Shown one piece after another: positions 16,628 to 26,192 of a stretch of DNA of 64,000 bases (position 1 is its first letter; each line of letters begins with the position of its first letter). A program made the position numbers and the translations under genes. Source of the stretch: Alphaproteobacteria bacterium (lineage in GTDB: Bacteria; Pseudomonadota; Alphaproteobacteria; CACIAM-22H2). Under the pieces are notes generated by a model that worked only from the letters and a program-made list of their open reading frames with translations, was not told the origin of the DNA and ran no database searches. Where the stretch lies: NCBI GenBank assembly GCA_016124335.1, contig WGNX01000005.1, positions 186,001 to 250,000 of the forward strand, read 5' to 3'.

Positions 16628-18023
16628 CGGGGCCATCGGCCGGCTGCGCGCGACGGTCGTCGGCGCGGCGATCACATTTGCCGTTCTCTCGCCGCTGGTC
16701 GGGCTCGCATTCGGGCTTGAAATGTACGGCGACGGTTCGATCTTCGCTTATTCGGTGGCCGCGCGCGATGCGTGGGCCTTCCACTGGCACAACATCTCGG
16801 GCCGCATCTTCAGCTATCTGGCGTTCTATGTGCCGGCCGACATCGTCGTTGCCGCGACCGGCAGCGCGATGGCGGGCATCTACGCTTACGGAGCGCTGCT
16901 GTTTTCGGCGCCGGCCATTTCCCTGTTGGCCGTGCGCGCGCTCGATCCCAGCCCCCACAGAACCGTATTCGCATTCGCCTGTGGCTCGACTGCTGCAATT
17001 TTGCCGTTCTGCTTCGGCTTCCCGACCGAAATGGCAATGGCGCATGCGCTGTTCTGGCCGACGCTGGCACTTGCACTCGATGCGCGCGGCGGCATGCCGC
17101 GATCGGTTGGTCTCTATGCGCTGTTCCAGTCGCTCGTGCTGACACACGAGGGCGGTGTCGCTCTTGCCGCGTGCATCGCACTGGCAAGCCTTGTCGCGCG
17201 TCCGCGCCGGGGCATCGGTGCCTATGCGGCGGCGATGGTTGTTTGGGCGGTCGTCAAATTGACCCTGCCGCCGGATGCGCATATCGCCGGTGTCCTGGGT
17301 GCGGCTGCGTATAAATTCGTCGATCCCGCCAATCTTACGGATCCGGCTTTCCTGCTTGCGGCGGCGGTGCTTGGCGCTTTCGCCGCGCTATATGCGGTGA
17401 CCGGGCGAACGAATTTGGCGGCACTTCTGGCGGCTTCGGGTGCGGCCGTCTACTGGCTCATTTTTGATCGCGCGCTGCTTGCGGAAATGCGCTATTCGCT
17501 GCGAACGATCCTGCTGCTTGCAACGCCGCTGTTCGGCGCGTTCGCCGCGCTGTTCGCGGCAGATTTGCCCCGAATTCGCACCTTGCCATTCGGTGCGCAT
17601 TTCATCCGGCTCCGCGATTGGCTTTCGCGGCGCGATTGCGTGGCCTTCACGGCCGCGTTCTGTCTGGTGATGCTTGTCCACAGTGTCGAAATCGCGAAGT
17701 TCGTTGCCGGCTGGAATTCGTACAAGACGGCCGTGCGCATGCTGGCGACGGGCACGTTTGCCGATTCGCAACTTGGCGATGCGCGCTTCGTTTCGGCCGC
17801 CCGCATCGACCCGGCCACCTATCGTCTCGCCTGGAATTCGACGACGCCCTACCTGTCGGTCCTGCTTGCGCCGGATTTCAACCCCGCGCGGCTCGTCGTC
17901 GACCCGGCCGCCGGCTATTTCTGGCTGTCGTGCGAAACCGCCACACGCAACGCGCGGGCCGACAATCCGTTGCCGCCGGCCGCGCGTGAACTCGTGCGCG
18001 CCCTTTCTTGTCTCGCACGCTAG
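16620..18023 (+). CDS. Polytopic membrane protein, possible GT-C glycosyltransferase
   Basis: This 467-residue protein has about ten hydrophobic helices spread over residues 10-370 and a soluble C-terminal part of about 100 residues. No family is recognised with certainty. The first extracytoplasmic loop begins FGLEMYGDGSIFAYSVA, with acidic residues placed as in GT-C enzymes (ArnT, FlmK), and it is translationally coupled to a polyprenyl-phosphate sugar synthase. I therefore infer transfer of the lipid-linked sugar to an envelope acceptor. It could instead be a flippase or a structural membrane protein. Confidence 0.7.
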   Translation: MSDGAIGRLRATVVGAAITFAVLSPLVGLAFGLEMYGDGSIFAYSVAARDAWAFHWHNISGRIFSYLAFYVPADIVVAATGSAMAGIYAYGALLFSAPAISLLAVRALDPSPHRTVFAFACGSTAAILPFCFGFPTEMAMAHALFWPTLALALDARGGMPRSVGLYALFQSLVLTHEGGVALAACIALASLVARPRRGIGAYAAAMVVWAVVKLTLPPDAHIAGVLGAAAYKFVDPANLTDPAFLLAAAVLGAFAALYAVTGRTNLAALLAASGAAVYWLIFDRALLAEMRYSLRTILLLATPLFGAFAALFAADLPRIRTLPFGAHFIRLRDWLSRRDCVAFTAAFCLVMLVHSVEIAKFVAGWNSYKTAVRMLATGTFADSQLGDARFVSAARIDPATYRLAWNSTTPYLSVLLAPDFNPARLVVDPAAGYFWLSCETATRNARADNPLPPAARELVRALSCLAR

Positions 18024-18574
18024 CGCCCGAGCATGCGATCGAGTGTCCGGTCGCGCCGCACGAAATGATGGTGGAGTGCGATCGCCGCATGCGCCACGGC
18101 AAGGCCGACAAGCGCGAATGCTGCCCAGACGTGCCAGAAAAGCACGACCTCCGACGCCGGCCGGTTGGGCGACACCAGGGCCGGCAGCACGGCAGAGTCG
18201 AATACCTTCAATGCCGGATAGAACGAGATCCCCAGCCAGCCGAGCAGCGGCACGACGATCAGCAGGAGATAGAGTGCCGCGTGGGCAAGCGTCGCGGCGC
18301 CCTGCTGCCAGGCCGGGATCTCCGGCAGCTTGCCCGGCGCGCCGCGCGCGGCGCGGTTCGCAAGACGGAAGATGACCAACGCCAGCAGCGCAAGCCCCAG
18401 CACCTTGTGCGAATCGTAGAGCTGGAACCGGTCCACGAGCGTTGCCCAGAGGCTCCCCTCCGGCCAGTCCCGGACCATGAGCACGCCGAACGCGAATTGC
18501 AGCGCGACCAGCAGGGCCGTTGCCCAGTGCAAAGCGCGCGACAGGGGGTTGTATACGTCGACCTTGCGGTTCAT
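18020..18574 (-). CDS. Cytochrome b561-family protein
   Basis: This 184-residue inner-membrane cytochrome has four helices. Probable haem ligands are the His in RALHWATA, YDSHKVLG, FWHVWAAF and the AHAAIALHHHF cluster, the usual pattern of bacterial CybB-type b561, which passes electrons from quinol to periplasmic oxidants or superoxide. The ATG at 18574 begins NRKVDVYNPLSRALHW, the standard N terminus. It shares a 105-bp divergent spacer with the P-type ATPase gene. The 3' end overlaps the preceding plus-strand gene by 4 bp. Confidence 0.9.
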   Translation of the reverse strand: MNRKVDVYNPLSRALHWATALLVALQFAFGVLMVRDWPEGSLWATLVDRFQLYDSHKVLGLALLALVIFRLANRAARGAPGKLPEIPAWQQGAATLAHAALYLLLIVVPLLGWLGISFYPALKVFDSAVLPALVSPNRPASEVVLFWHVWAAFALVGLAVAHAAIALHHHFVRRDRTLDRMLGR

Positions 18575-18679
18575 CCGGCCTCCTGGCTGCCGCGGGACAG
18601 TGTAGCATGCGCGAGCGCGCGATCGATCTTTGCGCTGGGTCAAGGCGGCCGGCGCGGCCGCCGTCATACGTTTGAGAAC

Positions 18680-21184
18680 ATGATGCAGAATCCCCGATCC
18701 GGACTCGAGCCAAGCGAAGCGGCGGCGCGTCTTGTCGCCGAAGGGCCGAACGAGTTGCCGCAGGGCGATCGGCGGACGCCACTGCGCATCGTCATGGAAG
18801 TGCTGCGCGAGCCGATGCTGGCGCTCCTGATCGGCGGCGGTGCCATCTATTTCCTGCTTGGCGATGTTCGCGGGGCGGCCGTGCTGCTCGCGTTTGCGGT
18901 TCTCTCGGTCGCGATCACCGTCGTGCAGGAGGTCCGAACCGAACGCGTGCTGGAAGCGTTGCGCGACCTGACAAGCCCGCGTGCGCTCGTCGTGCGTGGC
19001 GGGCAACGCGTGCGCATCGCCGGCCGTGAGGTCGTACGCGGCGATCTGGTTGTCCTTTCGGAGGGCGATCGCGTTCCGGCCGACGCTCGCGTGATCGAAG
19101 CACAGGACCTGCAGGCCGACGAATCGCTCCTTACCGGCGAATCCATGGCCGTGCGGAAAAGGGCGATCGGGCCGGCGGAAGCCGGCGATCGTCCGAGACC
19201 GGGTGGTGAAGACCTGCCTTATGTCTATTCCGGATCGCTCGTCGTGCGTGGCTCGGCGCTTGCCGAGGTCGTCGCCACCGGCGCGCGAAGCGAGATCGGG
19301 CGCATCGGGCAGGCCTTGCGCGATACCGCCAGCGAAGCCCCACGCCTCCAGACACAGACGCGCCGCGCCGTCCGCCTGTTTGCCGTTGGCGGTGGTGCGG
19401 TCAGCCTGCTGGTGGTGCTGCTCCACGGTTTGACGCGCGGCGCGTGGCTCGACGGCGTTCTCGCCGGCATTGCCGTGGGCATGTCGATGCTGCCCGAGGA
19501 GTTCCCGGTCGTCCTCACCGTCTTCATGGCGATGGGTGCCTGGCGCATCTCGCGCGCGCGCGTACTGACCCGCCGGGCTGCGGCCATCGAGACCTTGGGG
19601 TCAGCGACGATCCTGTGCACCGACAAGACCGGGACGCTAACCGAGAACCGCATGGCGCTGGCCGAGCTTCGGCTGCCCGACGGGCGGACGCTGCGCGCGG
19701 GCGCGCCATCGCCGGAGGCCGGCGAGTTCATGGCACTTGCCGCGGCGGGGCGGCAGGCAAGTGCAGCCGAGCCCGTCGATCCGATGGAACGGGCCTTCCA
19801 CAATTTCGCCCCCGGAACTGACGATCCGATTCTTCAGACCTATGGATTGCGCCCGGACCTGCTGGCGATGTCGAACGTGCGCGCGTCGAAGGCCGATCCG
19901 GCGAACTTCGACATCGCCGCGAAAGGCGCGCCCGAAGCGATCGCACGATTGTGCCGGCTTGATGCCGCGTCGCGCGCGCGACTCGATGCGGCGACCGACG
20001 CAATGGCCCGCGAGGGCCTGCGCGTGCTGGGGATTGCCGCGGCCCGGCACGAAACGGGCGAGTTGCCGTCGTCGCACGCCGATTTCGATTTCGAATTCCG
20101 TGGCCTTGTGGGTCTCGCCGATCCGCTGCGGGCAAGCGTGCCCGACGCCGTGCGCGAATGCCGGGCCGCCGGAATCCGTGTGGCGATGATAACGGGCGAC
20201 TATCCGCAAACGGCACAGGCGATCGCGCGCGCGGCCGGCATCGATGCAGCGCGCGTCGTGAGCGGGAGCGAGCTTGCCGCGATGGATGGATCAACGCTCG
20301 CCCGGTGTATCGCCGATACGTCGGTATTCGCGCGCATCATGCCAGAGCAGAAGCTGCGTATCGTCGAGGCCCTGAAGGCGAATGGCGGGATTGTCGCGAT
20401 GACGGGCGACGGCGTCAACGATGCACCGTCGCTGAAGGCGGCGAATATCGGGATCGCCATGGGCGGCCGGGGGACCGACGTGGCGCGCGAAGCGGCCGGC
20501 CTTGTCCTGCTCGACGATGATTTCGGTTCGATCGTGAAGGCGATCCGGCTTGGCCGGCGGATCTACGACAATCTGCGCAAGGCGATGGCCTTCATCCTGG
20601 CGGTCCATGTTCCGGTTGCGGGCCTGGCGCTGCTGCCCCTGCTTTTCGGCATGCCGCCGGTCTTCGGCCCGATCCACATCGCGTTTCTGGAAATGGTGAT
20701 CGATCCGGTCTGCTCGCTCGTCTTCGAGGCGGAGGAGGCGGAGCCCGACGTGATGCAGCGGCCGCCGCGCGATCCGGACGAGCCGTTGTTCTCGGTCGTG
20801 CTGATCGGATGGGGCGTCGTGCAGGGTTGCGGCGCGCTGGCGATCGTCGCGGGGATCTACCTGGCTGCGTGGGCGCGCGGCATGCCAGTCGACGAACTGC
20901 GCGCGCTGACGTTCTTTGCGCTGGTCGCGTCGATCGTGGCGCTGATTTTCGTCAACCGTGCACGCGGTGCATCACTGCGTGCGGCACTGTTCCGGCCGAA
21001 TGCGGCACTCGCCGCCGTGCTGATCGTGGTGGCGACGGTACTCGCGGCAGCCCTTTCGTGGCCGACCATACGCACGCTTTTCGCATTTGGTCCGCTGCAC
21101 GCCGACGACATGGCCGTCGTTGCTGCGGCCGGTGTGCTTCTGCTGGCGTTGATGGAAGGCGTGAAACTGCTGCGTGCGCGCTAG
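18680..21184 (+). CDS. Cation-translocating P2-like P-type ATPase of uncertain ion
   Basis: This protein of about 834 residues has an N-terminal cation-ATPase domain (GLEPSEAAARLVAEGPNELP), the actuator LLTGESMAV, phosphorylation motif CTDKTGTLTEN and hinge MTGDGVNDAPSLKAA. Helix 4 carries MSMLPEEFPVVLT where Ca2+ pumps have PEGLP, and helix 6 reads LEMVIDPVCSLVFE rather than NLVTDGLPA. It is therefore a distinct subgroup of P2-like ATPases with unknown ion specificity. The soluble nucleotide domain looks shorter than in SERCA-like pumps. ATG at 18680; a second ATG at 18683 is equally possible. Divergent from cytochrome b561 and 4 bp overlapping the converging DUF3750 gene. Confidence 0.88.
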   Translation: MMQNPRSGLEPSEAAARLVAEGPNELPQGDRRTPLRIVMEVLREPMLALLIGGGAIYFLLGDVRGAAVLLAFAVLSVAITVVQEVRTERVLEALRDLTSPRALVVRGGQRVRIAGREVVRGDLVVLSEGDRVPADARVIEAQDLQADESLLTGESMAVRKRAIGPAEAGDRPRPGGEDLPYVYSGSLVVRGSALAEVVATGARSEIGRIGQALRDTASEAPRLQTQTRRAVRLFAVGGGAVSLLVVLLHGLTRGAWLDGVLAGIAVGMSMLPEEFPVVLTVFMAMGAWRISRARVLTRRAAAIETLGSATILCTDKTGTLTENRMALAELRLPDGRTLRAGAPSPEAGEFMALAAAGRQASAAEPVDPMERAFHNFAPGTDDPILQTYGLRPDLLAMSNVRASKADPANFDIAAKGAPEAIARLCRLDAASRARLDAATDAMAREGLRVLGIAAARHETGELPSSHADFDFEFRGLVGLADPLRASVPDAVRECRAAGIRVAMITGDYPQTAQAIARAAGIDAARVVSGSELAAMDGSTLARCIADTSVFARIMPEQKLRIVEALKANGGIVAMTGDGVNDAPSLKAANIGIAMGGRGTDVAREAAGLVLLDDDFGSIVKAIRLGRRIYDNLRKAMAFILAVHVPVAGLALLPLLFGMPPVFGPIHIAFLEMVIDPVCSLVFEAEEAEPDVMQRPPRDPDEPLFSVVLIGWGVVQGCGALAIVAGIYLAAWARGMPVDELRALTFFALVASIVALIFVNRARGASLRAALFRPNAALAAVLIVVATVLAAALSWPTIRTLFAFGPLHADDMAVVAAAGVLLLALMEGVKLLRAR

Positions 21185-21969
21185 TCGGTCGCGTGCGCGC
21201 GAACCGGGTCGGCGGCAGGGCCGATCCGTCCGATGCCCGGCGCCTTGATCGCAAGGCCAAGCGGATCGATGCCGAAGGTGAGGCCAGCGACGTTGATCTC
21301 GAGCCCTTCCTGCTTTGCCAGCGTCAGGCCGAGCAGGCCCCAGAGCGAGAGCTGGAAGCCGGTGCCGCTCGGCGCCTTTGCCGCGAACGTGACGGGCCCC
21401 AGATAGTCCTTGCCGATGGCCGTCGACGGCAGATCGAGGCGCAGCTCGGGTGCCGCGCGTGCGACCATTGCCGTGAACGTGTTCGAATTCGGCCCCGGCC
21501 ATAGCGTATATGTCCCGCGCCACGGATAGGCTTCCGCCGCCGCGACGATCCGCGCGATCACGGCATCGACGCCCTCGCCTTCGATCTGCGCGTACAGTTC
21601 GGGCTCGGCGCCGAACCAGCGACGGTCGGGCGGCCCCTGGGTGACGACCAGCGCATCCCCGCCATAGAGCGCGCGCCAGCCGATGATCTGGTAGGTGGTC
21701 CACTCGGCGGCACCGGTCGGCTTGACCGCAAACCAGGTGTGCACGCCGAAAGCACCCCGCCAGCTGACCGCGCGTGCACCATAGACCTGCACCATCGCCT
21801 GGCGTGCCCGTGCTGGGTCCGGCGCCAGCCCCACGGGCTCGCGGCTTGCCGTGCGCCAGTCGGCACGCGCGTTCTGCACGCTGAAAAGCATGACAGTCGG
21901 CCCGACGAGCAGGGCCGCAAGCACGATCAAAATCCAGCGCGAAAGGGGGATCAGGAGGGCTGCCACCAT
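21181..21969 (-). CDS. DUF3750 membrane-anchored protein
   Basis: This 262-residue protein has an N-terminal transmembrane helix (residues about 8-30) and a periplasmic domain with the DUF3750 landmarks: WRGAFGVHTWFAVKP, YQIIGWRALYGGDAL and PWRGTYTLWPGPNSNTFTA. The His in GVHTW and the NSNTF motif resemble a cysteine-free hydrolase fold, but no activity is established for the family. No good Shine-Dalgarno is visible. It lies between a P-type ATPase (convergent) and the urt operon and appears to be a single gene. Confidence 0.75.
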   Translation of the reverse strand: MVAALLIPLSRWILIVLAALLVGPTVMLFSVQNARADWRTASREPVGLAPDPARARQAMVQVYGARAVSWRGAFGVHTWFAVKPTGAAEWTTYQIIGWRALYGGDALVVTQGPPDRRWFGAEPELYAQIEGEGVDAVIARIVAAAEAYPWRGTYTLWPGPNSNTFTAMVARAAPELRLDLPSTAIGKDYLGPVTFAAKAPSGTGFQLSLWGLLGLTLAKQEGLEINVAGLTFGIDPLGLAIKAPGIGRIGPAADPVRAHATD

Positions 21970-22012
21970 CCAGAAATAGGCGTCGGCGCGCGCCCTTGCA
22001 AGGTGGCGGGCG

Positions 22013-22708
22013 TCAGATCGTCATGTGGCGGCGGACCGTTTCGTGGTCCAGTGCCGCCGATTCGCCCGCCATGACGACCTCGCCGCGGTCGAGCACGACC
22101 ATGTCGTCGGCCAGTTCCTTGGCAAAATCGAAATACTGCTCGACCAGCACGATCGCCATGTCGCCGCGCGAACGCAGCAACGCGATCGTGCGGCCGATAT
22201 CCTTGATGATCGAGGGCTGGATGCCTTCGGTCGGCTCATCCAGCACCAGCAGGCGCGGGCGCATGATCAGCGCGCGGGCGATGGCAAGCTGCTGCTGCTG
22301 GCCGCCGGAAAGGTCGCCGCCGCGCCGGCGCAGCATGTCCTTCAGGACGGGGAAGAGGCCGTACACCTCGTCGTTCATCGCGCGCGCGCGCCGCGGCAGC
22401 GCCGAAAGGCCCGTGCGCAGGTTTTCCTCGACCGTCAGCAACGGGAAGATCTCGCGGCCCTGCGGAACGAACGCAATGCCCCGGCGTGCGCGCTCGAAAG
22501 CCGGGAGCGCGGCAATGTCCTCGCCGCCGAACGAGATCGCGCCTTTGGCGATCGGGCTGCGGCCGACGATGGCGCGCATCAGCGAGGTCTTGCCAACGCC
22601 GTTGCGCCCCAGCACGCAGGTGATGCGCCCTGGCTTTGCCGTGACCGAAACGCCGCGCAGCGCCTGCGAGGCGCCGTAGTAGAGGTCGATGGCGGAGACA
22701 TCGAGCAT
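22013..22708 (-). CDS. urtE: Urea ABC transporter ATP-binding subunit UrtE
   Basis: This 231-residue LivF-type ATPase is the last gene of the urea importer operon. Walker A is GRNGVGKTS, the signature LSGGQQQQLAIARALIMRP, Walker B LLVLDEPTEGIQPSI and the H-switch VLVEQYFDF. The N-terminal LDVSAIDLYYGASQALRGVS is typical of UrtE. It partners UrtD at the UrtB/UrtC channel to drive urea uptake as a nitrogen source. Three bases separate it from urtD. Confidence 0.92.
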   Translation of the reverse strand: MLDVSAIDLYYGASQALRGVSVTAKPGRITCVLGRNGVGKTSLMRAIVGRSPIAKGAISFGGEDIAALPAFERARRGIAFVPQGREIFPLLTVEENLRTGLSALPRRARAMNDEVYGLFPVLKDMLRRRGGDLSGGQQQQLAIARALIMRPRLLVLDEPTEGIQPSIIKDIGRTIALLRSRGDMAIVLVEQYFDFAKELADDMVVLDRGEVVMAGESAALDHETVRRHMTI

Positions 22709-22711
22709 GAT

Positions 22712-23470
22712 CTAGCGCCCCAGATAGACTTCGACGACGCGCTGGTCGGCGCTGACCTGATCGATCGTGCCTTCGGCCAGGACCGAACCTTCGTGCAGAA
22801 CCGTGACCTTGACGCCCAGTTCGCGCACGAACGCCATGTCGTGTTCGACGACGACGACCGAATGCGTGCGATTGATGCGCTTGAGCAGTTCTGCCGTCTC
22901 GAACGTCTCGGCATCGGTCATGCCGGCGACGGGTTCGTCGACGAGCAGCAGCGCCGGGTCCTGCGCGAGCAGCATGCCGATCTCGAGCCACTGTTTCTGG
23001 CCATGCGAAAGCCCGCCGGCCTGCGTGTTGCGCTGGCTGCCGAGCTTCACGGTCGCGAACAGTTCGTCGAGCCGCGCCTTTTCCTCCGCGGTCCGCCGCG
23101 CGGTCAGGGTCGGAAAAACGCTGCGCGGTGCCTTCAGTGCGAGGCGCAGATTGTCCTCGACCGTGTGGCTTTCGAACACGGTCGGTTTCTGGAATTTCCG
23201 CCCGATTCCAAGTTCTGCGATCGTCGCTTCGTCCAGGCGCGTCAGGTCGTGCTGCCCGCCGTCGAACAGCACGTCGCCCGTGTCGGGCCGGGTCTTGCCG
23301 GTGATGACGTCCATCATCGTCGTCTTGCCGGCGCCGTTGGGCCCCACGATGGCGCGCATTTCGCCCGGCGCGATCAGCAGGGCAAGCTGGTTCAGCGCCT
23401 TGAAGCCGTCGAACGACACGCTGACGCCGTCGAGATAGAGAAGCGCCTCGGTGGTTTTCGGGCCGTTCAT
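22712..23470 (-). CDS. urtD: Urea ABC transporter ATP-binding subunit UrtD
   Basis: This 252-residue LivG-type ATPase has Walker A GPNGAGKTT, the RKFQKPTVFESHTV Q-loop block, an atypical signature LSHGQKQWLEIGMLL, which is characteristic of UrtD, Walker B LLLVDEPVAGMTDAE and VVVEHDMAFVRELG. The ATG overlaps the urtC stop by 4 bp. It forms the ATPase pair with UrtE. Confidence 0.93.
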   Translation of the reverse strand: MNGPKTTEALLYLDGVSVSFDGFKALNQLALLIAPGEMRAIVGPNGAGKTTMMDVITGKTRPDTGDVLFDGGQHDLTRLDEATIAELGIGRKFQKPTVFESHTVEDNLRLALKAPRSVFPTLTARRTAEEKARLDELFATVKLGSQRNTQAGGLSHGQKQWLEIGMLLAQDPALLLVDEPVAGMTDAETFETAELLKRINRTHSVVVVEHDMAFVRELGVKVTVLHEGSVLAEGTIDQVSADQRVVEVYLGR

Positions 23471-24570
23471 TTCGACCACCGGTGCCCGAAGAGCTTCGAG
23501 CCGAAAGTGCCCACGATGCCGCGCGGCAGGAACAGCGTGACGAGGATGAACAGCGCGCCGAGCGCGAACAGCCAGACCGTGGGAATCGCCGCCGTAAGCC
23601 AGGTCTTCGCCGCGTTGACGAGGACCGCGCCGAGTGCCGCGCCGATCAGCGTTCCGCGGCCGCCGACCGCAACCCAGATCACCGCCTCGATCGAGTTCGC
23701 GGGCGAGAATTCCGACGGGTTGATGATGCCCACCTGTGGCACATAGAGCGCGCCGGCGATGCCCGCCATGACGGCGGAGACGACGAAGACGAACAGCTTG
23801 TAGTGCTCGACCCGGTAGCCGATGAAGCGCGTGCGCGTTTCGGCATCGCGGATGGCGATGAGGACGAGGCCGAGCTTCGAGGAGACGATGGCCTTCGCGG
23901 CGGCAAACCCGCCCAGCAGTGCGAGTGCCGAAAGGGCGAACAGCGTGGCACGCGTCGTCTGCGCCTGCACCTGGAAGCCGAGGATGTCCTTGAAGTCGGT
24001 CAGTCCGTTGTTGCCGCCGAAGCCCATGTCGTTGCGGAAGAACGCGAGCTGCAGCGCGTAGGTGACGGCCTGCGTGATGATCGACAGGTAGACGCCCGTG
24101 ACGCGGCTGCGGAAGGCGAACCAGCCCAGCACGAAGGCAAGTGCGCCGGGAACGAGCATCGCCATCAGCGCGGAATAGCCGAACCAGTCGAAGAAATACC
24201 AGGTGTAGGGAAGTTCCTTCCAGTTCAGGAACACCATGAAGTCGGGCAGGATCGCGTTGCCGTAGACTCCGCGCGTGCCGATCGTGCGCATCAGGTACAT
24301 GCCCATCGCGTAGCCGCCCAGCGCGAAGAACGCGCCGTGGCCCAGTGACAGGATCCCGCAATAGCCCCACACGAGGTCCAGCGAGAGCGCCAGCAGCGCG
24401 TAGCACATCCATTTTCCGAACAGCACGACGGTGGCGTTCGACACGTGGAGCAACGAGCCTTCGGGCATCGTCAGGTTGGCGAGCGGGACGAGCACGGCAA
24501 GCCCGGCCACGGCCGCGATGAAGGCGATCTCGGAAATGCCGAGGCGGCCGGCGAGGCGCTGGACGATCAC
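23467..24570 (-). CDS. urtC: Urea ABC transporter permease UrtC
   Basis: This 367-residue LivM-type permease has about ten hydrophobic helices. Characteristic segments are YALLALSLDLVWGYCGILSLGHGAFFALGGYAMGMYL near the N terminus, the periplasmic NDMGFGGNNGLTDF loop and the C-terminal WVAVGGRGTLIGAALGA. The start is a GTG that overlaps the urtB stop (GTGA); no better start is in frame. It forms the channel with UrtB. Confidence 0.93.
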   Translation of the reverse strand: MIVQRLAGRLGISEIAFIAAVAGLAVLVPLANLTMPEGSLLHVSNATVVLFGKWMCYALLALSLDLVWGYCGILSLGHGAFFALGGYAMGMYLMRTIGTRGVYGNAILPDFMVFLNWKELPYTWYFFDWFGYSALMAMLVPGALAFVLGWFAFRSRVTGVYLSIITQAVTYALQLAFFRNDMGFGGNNGLTDFKDILGFQVQAQTTRATLFALSALALLGGFAAAKAIVSSKLGLVLIAIRDAETRTRFIGYRVEHYKLFVFVVSAVMAGIAGALYVPQVGIINPSEFSPANSIEAVIWVAVGGRGTLIGAALGAVLVNAAKTWLTAAIPTVWLFALGALFILVTLFLPRGIVGTFGSKLFGHRWSK

Positions 24571-26183
24571 GATTCGGCCGTCCGGCCCTTTTGCGCGAAC
24601 AGGCCGCGCGGGCGTTTCTGGATGAACAGGATGATGAAGACGAGAATCAGGATCTTGCCGAGCACGGCGCCGGCCAGCGGCTCGAGCAGCTTGTTGGCGA
24701 TGCCCAGCGTGAGTGCCGCCACCAGCGTGCCCCACAGGCTGCCCACGCCGCCGAACACGACGACCATGAAGCTGTCGATGATGTAACCCTGCCCCAGATT
24801 GGGCGAGACGTTGTCGATCTGCGAGAGCGCCACGCCCGCGATCCCGGCGATGCCCGAGCCCAGCCCGAAGGTCAGCGCGTCGATCCAGTTCGTGCGGATG
24901 CCGACCGAGCCCGCCATCGCGCGGTTCTGCACGACGGCGCGCATGCGCAGGCCATAATCGGTGTAGCGGATGACGAACAGGAGGCACGCGAACACGACGA
25001 CCGTGAACACCACGATCCACAGCCGGCTCCAGGTCAGCGCGATGCCGAAAAGATCGAACGAGCCGGTCATGAAGGCGGGATTGCCCACTTCGCGGTTGGA
25101 CGAGCCGAAGATCGTGCGCACGGCCTGCTGGAGGGCAAGCGAAACGCCCCACGTGGCGAGCAGCGTTTCGAGCGGCCGGCCATAGAGGAAGCGGATGACC
25201 GTGCGTTCGATCGCGATGCCCACGCCGCCCGAGACGAGGAAGGCGAGCGGCAGGGCAAAGAGCAGCGACCAGTCGAACAGGCCCGGCGCATTGGCGCGCA
25301 GGAACTCCTGCACTATGAAGGTCGTGTAGGCGCCGAGCATGACCATCTCGCCATGCGCCATGTTGATGATGCCCATCACGCCGAACGTGATGGCAAGCCC
25401 GATGGCGGCGAGCAGCAGCACCGAGCCCAGCGACAGGCCAAAGAAGATGTTCTGGACGCCGCTGAGGATCGAAAGGTGGCGTTCGACGCCCGCCGCCGCG
25501 CGCTCGGCGCGCTGCTTGATGGCGGCAGGCGCGTCCGCCGGCAGCGAGCGCAGCATGACAAGCGCCTCGCGGTCGCCGCGATCGGCCAGCGTGTCGATGG
25601 CGGCGAGCCGGACCGACTCGGGCTGTTTGGTGTCGACGATACGCAGCGCCGCCAGCGCCTGCGTGATGGCCGTGGCCACGCGCGCATCCTTCTCGCGGCC
25701 CAGTGCGGCTTCAAGCGCCGGGGCCTGGTCGGCCTCGCGTGCCTGCATGATCGCTTCGGCCGCGGCACGGCGTTGCCCGGGATCGCTCGATCCCAGGCGC
25801 AGCGCGCCAAGGGCGGCCGCGATCGTCTGGCGGATCGGGTTGTTGATGCGCACGCGGCGCAGATCGTCGATATCGACGTCGGTTTCGACAGCGCCGGTCT
25901 CGGCGGAACGGATCTTGTCGTCGGTGCCGATCACGAACACGCGGCGGTCGGCGCGGCGATAGGCGAGGCGGTTGTCACCCAGCGCCTCGACGATGGCGAG
26001 CGCCGTCGGATGGCCGCTGCGCGTGATTTCTTCAACACCGCGCGTGGTATCGGGGAAGCGGTCGGTCGCGAATTTGGCGATCGTCTCCTCGATGGTCTGC
26101 GCAAACGCGCTCCCGGCCGGCACCGTGAGGAGTGCCGCGAGAACGAGCAGAAGCGAGGCAATGGCGAGGGAGAGCTTTTTCAA
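24567..26183 (-). CDS. urtB: Urea ABC transporter permease UrtB
   Basis: This 538-residue LivH-type permease with the long UrtB-specific N terminus has a signal peptide (KKLSLAIASLLLVLAALL to AFAQ), about 200 residues of helical HEAT-like periplasmic domain, then membrane helices containing GLAITFGVMGIINMAHGEMVMLGAYTT. Length is normal for UrtB. The start appears to be a TTG; no ATG or GTG precedes the signal peptide, so initiation may be weak. A strong hairpin (26193-26228) lies between urtA and this gene and probably lowers its expression relative to urtA. Confidence 0.92.
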   Translation of the reverse strand: MKKLSLAIASLLLVLAALLTVPAGSAFAQTIEETIAKFATDRFPDTTRGVEEITRSGHPTALAIVEALGDNRLAYRRADRRVFVIGTDDKIRSAETGAVETDVDIDDLRRVRINNPIRQTIAAALGALRLGSSDPGQRRAAAEAIMQAREADQAPALEAALGREKDARVATAITQALAALRIVDTKQPESVRLAAIDTLADRGDREALVMLRSLPADAPAAIKQRAERAAAGVERHLSILSGVQNIFFGLSLGSVLLLAAIGLAITFGVMGIINMAHGEMVMLGAYTTFIVQEFLRANAPGLFDWSLLFALPLAFLVSGGVGIAIERTVIRFLYGRPLETLLATWGVSLALQQAVRTIFGSSNREVGNPAFMTGSFDLFGIALTWSRLWIVVFTVVVFACLLFVIRYTDYGLRMRAVVQNRAMAGSVGIRTNWIDALTFGLGSGIAGIAGVALSQIDNVSPNLGQGYIIDSFMVVVFGGVGSLWGTLVAALTLGIANKLLEPLAGAVLGKILILVFIILFIQKRPRGLFAQKGRTAES

Positions 26184-26192
26184 GTCGGGGCT

